This document shows, piece after piece, positions 54,648 to 64,000 of a stretch of 64,000 nucleotides of DNA (its first letter is position 1; each line of letters opens with the position of its first letter). Position numbers and translations under genes: made by a program. The stretch is from Punica granatum (taxonomy: Eukaryota; Streptophyta; Magnoliopsida; Myrtales; Lythraceae): positions 33,078,811 through 33,142,810 of the forward strand of contig NC_045128.1 of assembly GCF_007655135.1 (NCBI RefSeq), written 5' to 3'. The notes beneath the pieces are model-generated. The model was not told the DNA's origin. It made no database searches and was given only the letters and a program-made list of their open reading frames with translations.

Positions 54648-57600
54648 GTTGGTATCAGAGCCAACCTTCATGCCATACTTGATGCTATAGTCGTATCATG
54701 TGATTAGGGTTTGCAATTTACCTGTCAATTAAGGTCGATTGAATTTTATTCTTGCAATTAGGGTTTCAATTATTGCAATATTATTCGATTTTATGTGGTT
54801 AATCTGTATTCAATCTTAATCAAGCCGGATTAGGGTTAATTAAAGCTAATTAGGGTCGGATTAGGCGTTTAAGGGCCTCAGGTGGCCGCGGTCAGCCTTG
54901 GGGCGGCCAAAGGGTCACACCAGTCCCGGAATCGGTAGAGGCCGTGTGTTCGGCCGGTGACCCGACCCAGACCAGATCGAATCGTCGTCGTTCCGTGGCT
55001 TGAGATCGACGCCGCTGAAAGGCGGTGCGATTGCGGCCAAGCGGGGGTCGCCGGTTGCGTCATCTGGCTGTCGATTGCTCTACCACTGAATTGGAATCGA
55101 GCCTTGAGCCGCGTCTGGCGTTGTGGGTCATCCGGTCTTGGCCCACCCAGCTGGAATCGTGGTCGCGGCGCTCTATCTCGGTCTCTGTCCTCCCGATCCG
55201 TCCCGAACCTCCTCACAATCTCAGTCCGTTTCTCGAGCCCAGGTCGAGCCGGCGACCGTCATGGCTAGTGACGGCGATGGTCGCTGCCGTGGCAGAGGTT
55301 GTCCATGACGGGCGCTGCTGTGGCTGGGGTTCCGATGAGAGGAGGCGGCGGCGAGGGTTCTCGGGAGGTGATTGCCGCTTAGGGTTTCGGGACGAGTCGG
55401 GTGGAGAAGGTGAAGTTGACCCGACCCGGGTAGATTTCGGTTTCACCCCATCCAATCTCAGCCCGCTCCATCTTTAGTCCAACCCGAATTAGTGTTTGGG
55501 TTTCGGCCCAACTGAGCTGGTCCGACCCACTTCAGTCCTTTTGGGTTGGGCTTGGGCTGAAGCCCATTAAGTCAAGCCTGGTCCAGTGGACTGTTTTGAC
55601 CGGTTCAGTGACCAGTTTGACTGGTTTGATCCTGGTTTGACCGGTTTGGGTAACTCTGACCGGTTGTCTGGTTCAGTTATTTTCTGGTCCAGTCCGATGC
55701 TATGTGGTGTGGTTTTAAGGATATAGGAGTAGTCAAAGCACCCTATATAAGGCAAATCACGTATAATTAAATTACAATATAGTTATTGGCATCAAATTGT
55801 AATCGAGTCGTGAGATTAACAGTATTGCCCCATAGGGTAGTTATTAGCCTTGAGACTTAAATTAGTCTAAGAAGGTAAATTTTGGTATTATGGTCGGATT
55901 GTTCTATGCCCAAAGGATTAAGGAATAGTTTCATCGTAATTATCAAATTTGTTTGTCTCACTAGTAACTTCATGCATTTTTGTGGCATATCCCCACAGGG
56001 AGGAGGAATTTACTATATATGGTTATTTCTTATTTTTCATAGCACGTAGCTGATGTCCTTGATCTTTGCAGTTCTTCCTCAATCTATTCTTGAAAATATT
56101 GCTCATGTTTCTATCCTTGATTGCCAAAATTTTTCTGACTGGAGGAGTCGATTCTTTTCACTCTATGGTACATGGACCTGACGCTCCGTAAGGAGGAGCC
56201 ACCTGCTCCCACGGATACAGATACGCCTGAGGTCAAGGAGAAATATGAGTGGTGGGAGAAATCCAACCGCTTAAGCCTCATGCTCATGAAGTCCCGTGTG
56301 AATAAAAGCATACGGGGAGTTGTTGGTGAGGTGACTAAGGCTAAGGATTTTCTGAAGGCAATTAAAGAACAATTTGCCAAATCAGATAAGACCTTGGCAA
56401 GTAACTTGATGAAAAGGTTGACTAGCAAGATCTTCGACAGTTCAAATGGTGTACGTGCACACATTACGAAAATGAAGGACTTGTCAGCTCAACTCAAGAC
56501 TCTAAAGATTGATATCTCTGAGCCATTTTTGGTCCACTTCATTCTCAATTCCTTGCCAGCAGAGTATGGACCTTTTAAGATCTCCTACAACACACATAAG
56601 GAGGAGTGGTTCATTACAGAACTCTTAACCATGTGTGTTCAAGAGGAGGAGAGGATGAAGCAGGACAAGCCAGAAGTTACCCATTTGGCTACCTGTCCAA
56701 AGGGTAAGGGCAAGAAAGATAATGGGAAGAGACAGTATAAGGCGCCACCCAAGACGGATGGCAGTAAGTTAAAGTGCTTCTTCTGTAATAAGGATGGGCA
56801 TGTAAAGAAAGATTGCCCCAAATATAAGAAATGGCTTAAAAAGAGATATATCTCAATTTCTTTAGTATGTCATGAATCATTTTTCTTTGAAGCTCCTAAG
56901 AATACATGGTGGATTGACTCTAATTCTTCAATCCATATTGTGAATACCATGCAAGGCTTTCTCAACCTAAGGAAACCAACGGAAAGTGAGAGGTTCGTAT
57001 ATTCAGGGAATAAGAGAAGCTCTCAAGTCATTGGAGTTGGGACATATCTCTTTAGAGAGGATTAAGAGATTGGTAAAGGAATGAGTCCTAAAGACTCTGG
57101 ACAACACCGATTTTAAGACTTGTGCGGACTGCATAAAGGGAAAGCAAACCAACAAGACATCTAAGGGTTCTCCAAGGAGTTATGAGCTTCTCGAAATCAT
57201 ACATACTGAAATATGTAGTCCATTTTCTACTCATTGTTTTAATGGTCAGAGATATTTTATCTCATTTATTGATGACCATTATAAATATATGTATCTCTAT
57301 ATTCTAAATGAAAAGGTGGAAGCTCTTGATGCTTTCAAATCATTTAAGGCAGAAGTAGAGAAACAAAAAGATAAGAAAATCAAGATCGTTAGATCTGATA
57401 GGGGTGGGGAGTACTATGGACGATACACAGAGAATGGACAAATGAGTGGTCCATTTGTGAAATTCCTCGAAAGTGAAGGTATAGTTTCTCCATACACAAT
57501 GTCTGGCACACCACAACAAAATGGTGTTGCTGAAAGGAGGAATATGACGCTTATGGATATGGTAAGAAGCATGATTGCCTATTCTAAGTTGCCACTGTCA

Positions 57601-58933
57601 TTATGGAGTGAAGTTTTAAAGACCGCTGTATATATATTGAATAGGGTTCCTACCAAGGCAGTGCCTAAAACACCTTTTGAGATTTGGTGCGGTTGGAAAC
57701 TTAGTCTGAATCATTTACACGTATGGTGTCGTCCTGCTGAAGTAAGGGTGTATAATCTTTACATAAAGAAATTGGACACGAGGACCATTAGAGGTTTTTT
57801 CATTGGCTACTCCGTAAATTCGAAGGGTTTCAGGTTTTATTGCCCTTCACACAATCCACGAATTGTCGAATCAAATAATACAAAGTTTCTTGAGGATGTT
57901 GAACCTAGGGGGAGTAATGGTACTCGAACTATTGAGTTTGAAGAAACTCAAGAAAGTGTTTTGGTAGCTACAATACCTTTAGTTGCATTAAAGAATAATC
58001 GATCGGTCGATCATAGAGAGCAACCAAATCAGGAACAAACTTCTCCTACTGAAGTTATGTTTCAACCAGAAGAGCCAACTAGTTCTATTCAGGGCACTGA
58101 ACAAGTTGATTTACGGAGATCCTCAAGAACTAGGAAACCTGATATTTCTGATGACTATCTTGTATACCTTGTGGAGTCCGACTTTGATGTTGGACCTAAG
58201 GAAGACCCCATAACTTTTTCACAGGCCATGAGTGAGGATAACTCCTCATTTTAGTTAGATGCCATGGAGGATGAGTTAGATTTATGGCTAAGAATGGAGT
58301 TTGGGATCTCGTCGAATTACCAGAAGGGGCGGTAGCAATTGGCTACAAATGGGTGTATAAAACCAAAAGAGATACTTCTGGTAATGTTGAACAATATAAG
58401 GTTAGACTTGTTGCCAAGGGTTTTTTTTCTCAAAAGGAGATTACCACGAGACTTTCTCTCCGATTTCTAAGGACTCGTTCAGGATAATTATGACAGTGGC
58501 GGCTCATATGGACTTAGAGTTACACCATATGGATGTGAAAACGGCTTTTCTTAATGGGGATCTTGATGAGGAGGTGTACATGAAGCAACCTGAAAGGTTT
58601 AATGATGATAGTCATAAAGTGTGCAGGTTAAAGAAATCTATATATGGACTAAAACAAGCATCCCGCCAATGGTATCTAAAGTTTCACAAGGTCATCACTT
58701 CATTTGGATTTTCTGAGAACCTTGTTGATCAATGTATATACCTTAAGGTCAGTGGGAGTAAGTTTATTTTCTTAGTCCTATATGTAGATGACATACTCCT
58801 TGCAAGCAATGACTTGGGTCTGCTAGAAGAGACTAAGCAGTTTCTTTCTACTAATTTTGAAATGAATGATATGGGTGAAGCCTCTTATGTCATTGGCATA
58901 GAGATTCACAAAGACATGAAACAAAGAACTTTA
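54284..58933 (+). mobile_element. Truncated Ty1/copia retrotransposon, 5' part
   Basis: Order: LTR, PBS (54650), a long GC-rich leader (to about 56100), gag with a UBN2-like domain (56172-56830), a CX2CX4HX4C zinc knuckle, and a protease start WWIDSNSS in which the catalytic DSG is DSN. The integrase core follows (57150-58000), with the DDE residues recognisable in [17 protein letters not shown] and NGVAERRN. The reverse transcriptase has MDVKTAFLNGDL and LYVDDILLAS (58284-58930). Frame breaks occur near 56165, 57065, 58252, about 58430 and 58486. Sequence between protease and integrase is shortened. Homology stops abruptly at about 58930, so RNase H and the 3' LTR are missing. The element is dead. 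Confidence 0.9.
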
Positions 58934-59919
58934 ATGGCCCGTTTGTTTTCAAGATTAAAATCACAAAAAATTTAACTGATCATGAGCCGGACATCATTTT
59001 CCGTAATCATGCAAGGGGGACAAATATCAAACTAGCATCGAGCTCTACACTCGGACATAACTAGAGGTGCACCATTAGCTACCTCGAAATTGGATCAGAC
59101 CATTATTGGGCCCATTAATATGAGACGCACTTTTAGCTTGCCTCGAAACCGAATCTGGCGTAGTGTGAGCTCATACGAGAACGCGAAAGCATAACCCGCT
59201 TTGATACCAGAAATTGTTGAACTAACGGTAGAAAAAAACAAAACAAAATGCTTTGTAAAGGGGCACACATTTTATTTTCTGCAGAGAATGCCTTTTATAA
59301 AGGCTTACAGTAACAAAAACTAAATAACAAACCCCACTATCCCTTATAACAAAAGAACAAATCATCCACTAACCCAAAAGACTAGCAACAACAAACTGAA
59401 AATTATGGATAAGAAAACACAAGACTCAAACTAAACAACAATAATAAAGACTTTGTCACAGAAACTCTATAACAAACTTATTCGAGCTGAAACAGGGGTT
59501 AGTGTTGCAATTTAACACTCCCCCTCAACACCAGCTTCCATCCTCTCCACCATGCCGAGTTGATGATAGAAACTTTCAATCTTGTGGCCACTCAAGCCTT
59601 TTGTGAACAAGTCTGCAACGTGATCTTCTGTTTTAACATGCGGCAATCCAATTTCTCCTTGCAGAATTTTTTCCCTGATAAAGTGGTAATGCACCTCTAC
59701 TTGTTTAGTTCTTGCATGAAAAGCCGGATTCTCCGCCAAACACATAGCTGACAAGTTGTCACAATATAGAGTAATGGGATACAACGTTGGTAGGTGCAAA
59801 TCTTTCAATAATTGCACAAGCCAAGCACTCTCTTGAGCTGCCATTGCTGCTGCTCAATATTCCGCCTCTGTTTTCGGCAAAGATACAGTTGGTTGTCTTT
59901 TGCTACACCAAGAAAATGC
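58934..59919 (-). mobile_element. Minus-strand copia fragment: RNase H, PPT, LTR1, PBS and leader
   Basis: On the minus strand, in order: the end of RNase H (59911-59512, with [34 protein letters not shown] and one stop after EAEY), a polypurine tract GAGGGGGAG, an LTR of 303 bp (59517-59215, TGTTAAATTG to GTTCAACA), then a tRNA-Met-type PBS TGGTATCAAAGC and about 240 bp of leader. RNase H on one side of an LTR and PBS on the other means this LTR joins two internal regions, as in a tandem array. It abuts the truncated copia at about 58934. Confidence 0.85.
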
Positions 59920-59949
59920 TCAGGAGGCCCTGCTCTGATACGTTCATTT

Positions 59950-60113
59950 CTTTTTCTTCTTCTTTTTTTTTTTTGCTGTCGATGGTGTCCGACGCCGTAG
60001 CAACCGTCTAGTCTACTGGGCGATATATTGTACGGCCTAAGGCCTGCCATTAAACCCCAGATGTGGATCCCCGAGAGAACCGAACCCTGGACCTAATCCC
60101 TTGTTGGTTTGTA
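59950..60113 (-). mobile_element. SINE in left palindrome arm
   Basis: On the minus strand a tRNA-like part (GGGATTAGGTCC, B-box-like AGGGTTCGGTTCT) leads to a body with GGCCTTAGGCCGTACAATA and an A-rich tail. It is flanked by ACGTTCATTT repeats at 59940-59949 and 60114-60123. Compared with its mirror copy it lacks about 34 bp of the head. Confidence 0.7.
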
Positions 60114-60328
60114 ACGTTCATTTCATTTCATTAGCAAATAGTAAATAATTTACATAGGACACACCAAATACATATAAGGATATATAACCCCACCAAAACA
60201 AACACAAAAATATTTACAAAAATGCATGCTTAAGAATCCGTTCAGTCATGCAACAATAGATCTACCGACACATACATAGTTATAAACAGTGGGTTGTGGA
60301 CAGCGAAAGGGAAGCTTTAATACACCTA

Positions 60329-60632
60329 TGTTAAATTGTAACACCAACTCCTGTTTCAGTTCGAATAAGTTTGTTATAGAGTTTCTGTGACAAAGTCTTT
60401 ATTATTGTTAGTTAGTTTGAGTTTTGTGTTTTCTTATCCCTAATTTTTAGTTTGTTATTGCTAGTCTTTTGGGCTAGTGGTTGATTCGTTCCTTTGTTAT
60501 AGAGGATAGTGGGATTTGTTATTTAGTTTTTGTTATTGTAAGCCTTTATAAAAAGCCTTCTCTGCAGAAAATAAAATGTGTGCCTCTTTACACAGCATTT
60601 TGTTTTGTTTTTTTTCTACCGTTTGTTCAACA
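60329..60632 (+). repeat. Copia LTR2
   Basis: 304 bp, TGTTAAATTG to TTGTTCAACA, followed by a PBS-like ATCAAAGC and plus-strand leader. No polypurine tract on its left, so it is a 5' LTR. Contains TATAAAAAG-like and AATAAA signals. Confidence 0.85.
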
Positions 60633-60889
60633 ATTTCTGATATCAAAGCGGGTTATGTTTTCGCGCGATCGTGTGAGCTCACACCACGCCAGATTCGGTT
60701 TCGAGGCAAGCCAAAAGTGCGCATCATATTAATAGGCCCAATGGTGGCCTGACCTAGTTTCGAGGTAGCTAAAGGTGCACCTCTAGTTAGGCCCGAGTGT
60801 GGAGCTCGAGCCTAGTTTGATATTTGTCCCTCCTCACACGAGTACGGAAGATGATGCCCAGCTCAAGATCAGTTGTTAAGGGCGGGTAT

Positions 60890-61186
60890 TTAAGGGCACG
60901 TGGCACGAGTTAGACAACACGTTACCACGTGAGGGCGGGTGTAGAGACATGTTATCCCACATGAAAAAATTGAGAAAGAAACCACAAACTTATATGAGGC
61001 TTGGGTCCAGCAACCTATTAGCTTAAGCTTTTGGGTTGCAGATGGACTCAAGTCCGTAATTTGGCTTCCGTTTACGACCTCCCACAGGTCTTGGCCTTGC
61101 ATATAAGACATCATACATGTAGACCAAGAATTGAAATTTTGATTGTTGAGCTTCTTGACTCCCTCGATGACCTGAAGATCACTCAT
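60890..61186 (-). pseudogene. Copia gag N-terminal fragment, left arm
   Basis: Begins MSDLQVIEGVKKLNNQNF then WSTCMMSYMQGQDLWEVVNG, the typical copia gag start where the element binds its own RNA. After about 55 codons the frame runs into reversed leader sequence, so gag is cut off. Mirrored at 62729-63025. Confidence 0.75.
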
Positions 61187-61233
61187 CTTGCCAAGAGAAA
61201 ATGCTTAGGAGGCCCTGCTCTGATACCAGAAAT

Positions 61234-61535
61234 TGTTGAACAAACGGTAGAAGGAAAAAAAAAACAAAATGCTGTGTAAAGAGGCACACATTTTATTTTC
61301 TGTAGAGAATGCCTTTTATAAAGGCCAGTAACAAAAATTAAATAACAAACCCCACTATCCCCTATAACAAAAGAACGAATCATTCACTAACCCAAAAGAC
61401 TAGCAACAACAATCTGAAAATTAGGGATAAGAAAACACAAGACTCAAACTAACCGACAATAATAAAGACTTTGTCACAGAAACTTTATAAAAAACTTATT
61501 CGAACTGAAACAGGGGTTGGTGTTGCAATTTAACA
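61234..61535 (-). repeat. Copia LTR3
   Basis: 302 bp, minus orientation, bounded by RNase H/PPT on its right and by a GGTATCAGAGC-type PBS on its left. It thus joins a 3' internal end to a 5' internal start. Confidence 0.85.
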
Positions 61536-61952
61536 CTCCTCCTCAACACCTTCTTCTATCCTCTCCAGCATGCCGAGTTGATGACATAAACTGTCAATCT
61601 TGTAGCCACTCAAGCCTTTTGTGAACAAGTCTGCAACCTGATCTTTTGTTTTAACATGCTGCAATCCAATTTCTCCTTGCATAACTTTTTCCCTGATAAA
61701 GTGATAATGCACCTCTACATGTTTAGTTCTTGCGTGAAAAACCGGATTCTCCACCAACCACATAGCTGACAAGTTGTCACAATATAGAGGAATGGGATAC
61801 TCCGTTGGTTGGTGCATATCTTTCAATAATTGCACAAGCCAAGCACTCTCTTGAGCTGCCATTGCTGCTGCTCGATATTCCGCCTTTGTTGTCGACAAAG
61901 ACACAATTGGTTGTCTTTTGCTACACCAAGAAATTGCTCCTGACCCAAGCAT
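61530..61952 (-). pseudogene. Copia RNase H fragment, left arm
   Basis: About 140 codons in an open frame: [53 protein letters not shown] and [21 protein letters not shown]. It is the C-terminal part of copia RNase H, ending at the PPT/LTR. The RT and integrase that should precede it are absent. Confidence 0.8.
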
Positions 61953-61973
61953 AAAAACAATTCCTCAACAATC

Positions 61974-62386
61974 CAGGAGCAATTTCTTGGTGAAGCAAAA
62001 GACAACCAACAGTGTCTTTGTCGACAACAGAGGCTGAATATCGAGCAGCAGCAATGGCAGCTCAAGAGAGTGCTTAGCTTATGCAATTATTGAAAGATTT
62101 GCACCAACCAACGGAGTATCCTATTCCTCTATATTGTGATAACTTGTCAACTATGCGTTTGGCTGAGAATCCGGTTTTTCACACAAGAACTAAACATGTA
62201 GAGGTGCTTTATCACTTTATCAGGGAAAAAGTTTTACAAGGAGAAATTGGATTGCAACATGTTAAAACAGAAGATCAGGTTGCAGACTTGTTCACAAAAA
62301 GCTTGAGTGGCAACAAGATTGAAAGTTTTTGTCATCAACTTAGCATGGTGGAATGGATGGAAGCTGGTGTTGAGGGGGAGTGTTAA
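61974..62386 (+). pseudogene. Copia RNase H fragment, right arm
   Basis: Mirror of the left-arm fragment. In-frame stops replace a codon in the SW-SKRQP motif and another in AAQESAW, so it is more decayed. Later blocks LYCDNLSTMRLAENP and VADLFTKSLSG are intact, and the frame ends at the PPT GAGGGGGAG. Confidence 0.8.
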
Positions 62387-62681
62387 ATTGCAACACCAAC
62401 CCCTGTTTCAGTTCGAATAAGTTTGTTATAGAGTTTTTATGACAAAGTCTATTATTGTTGGTTAGTTTAAGTCTTGAGTTTTCTTATCCCTAATTTTCAG
62501 TTTGTTGTTGCTAGTGTTTTGGGTCAGTGGATGATTCACTCCTTTGTTATAGGGGATAGTGGGGTTTGTTATTTAGTTTTTGTTACTTTAATCCTTTATA
62601 AAAGGCCTTCTCTGCAGAAAATAAAATGTGTGCCTCTTTACAAAGCATTTTGTTTTGTTTTCTTCTATCGTTTGTTCAACA
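62381..62681 (+). repeat. Copia LTR4
   Basis: 301 bp, TGTTAAATTG to TTGTTCAACA, immediately after the RNase H/PPT. It is followed by a degenerate PBS and the gag fragment, mirroring LTR3. Confidence 0.85.
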
Positions 62682-62728
62682 ATTTCTAGTATTAAAGCAG
62701 GACCTCTGGAGCATTTTCTCTTGGCTAG

Positions 62729-63025
62729 ATGAGTGATCTTCGGGTCATCGAGGGAGTCAAGAAGCTCAACAATCAAAATTACAATTCTTGGTCTACATGT
62801 ATGATGTCTTATATGCAAGGCCAAGACTTGTGGGAGGTCGTAAACGGAAGCGAAATTACGGATTTGAGTCCATCTGCAATCCAAAAGCTTAAGCTAATAG
62901 GTTGCTGGACCCAAACCTCATATAAGTTTGTGATTTCTTTCTCAATTTTTTCATGTGTAATAACATGTCTTAACACTTGCTCTCACGCGGCAACGTCTGG
63001 TCTAACACGTGCTACGTGCCCTTAA
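62729..63025 (+). pseudogene. Copia gag N-terminal fragment, right arm
   Basis: MSDLRVIEGVKKLNNQNY then WSTCMMSYMQGQDLWEVVNG, then the same switch into reversed leader (QKLKLIGCWTQ). Both arms share this exact junction, so the rearrangement existed before the palindrome formed. Confidence 0.75.
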
Positions 63026-63266
63026 ATACCCGCCCTTAACAACTAACCATGAGCCGAACATCATCTTCCGTACTCGTGTAAGGGGGGACAAATATCAAAC
63101 TAGCATCGAGCTCCACACTCGGACCTAACTAGAGGTGCACCTTTAGCTATATCGAAATTGGGCCCATTAATAAGAGGCGCACTTTTGGCTTGCCACGAAA
63201 TCGAATCTGGCGTGGTGTGAGCCCAAATGAGAGCCCGAAAGCGTAATCCGCTTTGATATCCGAAAT

Positions 63267-63568
63267 TGTTGAACAAACGGTAGAAGAAAACAAAACAAAA
63301 TGCTGTGTAAAAAGGCACACATTTTATTTTTTGCAGAGAAGGCTTTTTATAAAGGCTTATAATAATAAAACTAAATAACAAACCCCACTATCCCATATAA
63401 CAAATGAACGAATCATCCACTAACCCAAAAGGCTAGCAACAATAAACTGAAAATTAGGGATGAGAAAACACCAAACTCAAACTAACAAACAATAATAAAG
63501 ACTTTGTCACAGAAACTCTATAACAAACTTATTCGAACTGAAACAGGGGTTGGTGTTGCAATTTAACA
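63267..63568 (-). repeat. Copia LTR5
   Basis: 302 bp in minus orientation, mirror of LTR2. Outside it the flank TAGGTGTATTAAAGC is the complement of the sequence left of LTR2. Confidence 0.85.
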
Positions 63569-63785
63569 TAGGTGTATTAAAGCTTCCCCTTTGCTGTCCA
63601 TAGCCCACTCTTTATAACTATGTATGTGTCGGTAAATTTATTGTTGCATGGCTGAACGGATTCTTAAGCATTTATTTTTGTAGATATTTTTGTGTTTGTT
63701 TTGGTAGGGTTATATATCCTTATATGTATCTAGTGTGCCCTATGTAAATTATTTACTATTTGCTAATCAAATAAAATGAACGTTA

Positions 63786-63973
63786 CATACCAACGAGGGA
63801 TTAGATCCGCTGGTAAGATGACAACAAGCAGTAGGTCAGATCCAGGGTTCAATTCTATCAAAGATCGACATTTGGGGTTTAATGACGGGCCTCAGGCCGT
63901 ACAATACACTGCCCGATGGACTAGTCGATTGCTACGTTGCCGAACACCATCGACAGTAAAAAAGAAAAAAAAA
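63786..63973 (+). mobile_element. SINE in right palindrome arm
   Basis: Full-length mirror of the left-arm SINE: tRNA-like head with A-box-like TTAGATCCGCTGGTAAGATG and B-box-like GGGTTCAATTCT, body GGCCTCAGGCCGTACAATAC, and an A-rich tail interrupted by G. Flanks AAATGAACGT (63774-63783) and AAATGAACTT (63974-63983) are the target duplication. Confidence 0.75.
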
Positions 63974-64000
63974 GAAATGAACTTATCCGAGCAGGGCCTC

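Larger units (their letters stand above)
59924..64000. repeat. Giant palindrome, arms about 2 kb, reaching the window edge
   Basis: Left arm 59924-61942 and right arm 61974-64000 are inverted copies of one another around a 31-bp centre. Matching pairs, from the centre outward: RNase H (61530-61942 and 61974-62386), LTR3/LTR4, gag fragment (60890-61186 and 62729-63025), LTR2/LTR5, flanking host-like DNA, and a SINE (59950-60113 and 63786-63973). The flank just outside LTR2/LTR5 differs at roughly 8-9% of sites by eye. The right arm may continue beyond the window. Confidence 0.9.

Noticed and set aside
54878..55477. Open frames in the GC-rich copia leader
   Set aside because: They overlap on both strands, differ in frame and match no retrotransposon protein; the leader is simply GC-rich.
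63786..63880. Possible tRNA gene near the right edge
   Set aside because: Same reasoning: tRNA-like boxes belong to a SINE with target duplication and A-rich tail.

Overview
This is nuclear DNA from a flowering plant, almost certainly a eudicot. The evidence is intron-split genes with GT-AG junctions, plant-specific families (CHX cation/H+ exchangers, a laccase, a PRA1 family B protein, an ERD15-type PAM2 protein, a small heavy-metal-associated protein), AT-rich intergenic DNA, tRNA-derived SINEs, MITEs and Ty1/copia retrotransposons. A narrower assignment (for example Myrtales) is only a guess. I see no tRNA gene, CRISPR array or prokaryotic feature.

Layout. 1-365 holds a minus-strand promoter (TATA box and palindromic G-box) for a gene lying off the left edge. 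3366-16582 carries two intact tandem CHX genes on the plus strand, each with three coding exons and a 5'UTR intron; their homology extends into the promoters. Repeats fill the space between them. A short CHX remnant (about 20950-21130) and a frameshifted CHX pseudogene (21935-24849) follow, so this was once an array of at least four. 25965-28868 is an intact six-exon laccase gene on the minus strand. 29-45 kb is a gene desert with a large fold-back element, MITEs, SINEs, a segmental duplication and a U6 snRNA pseudogene. 45325-45975 encodes a PRA1.B-type protein (minus). 47033-49685 is a fourth, divergent and intact CHX gene (minus). 52411-52922 is an ERD15/CID1-type gene (plus). 53439-53929 is a three-exon heavy-metal-associated (HMA) gene on the minus strand. 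Its coding exons are too short to show as long open frames.

From about 54.3 kb to the right edge the DNA is retrotransposon. First comes a truncated copia element with LTR, PBS, gag, protease, integrase and part of the reverse transcriptase. It is followed by rearranged pieces of a second copia family with five LTR copies of about 302 bp. Four of these LTRs lie in a nearly symmetrical palindrome with arms of about 2 kb, centred near 61,958, that reaches the window edge.

The intact genes point to ion homeostasis at membranes (CHX), lignin or phenolic oxidation in the wall (laccase), vesicle trafficking (PRA1), stress-linked mRNA regulation (ERD15) and metal handling (HMA). They are not an operon and need not share a pathway. 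I found no convincing novel multi-gene system. The most unusual items are the giant retrotransposon palindrome, a SINE family with recognisable target-site duplications, a Mutator-like fold-back element with a perfect 9-bp duplication, a duplicated first exon inside the HMA gene, a U6 pseudogene with an A-tract in place of its spliceosomal core, and a decayed coding-like 37-codon tandem repeat.
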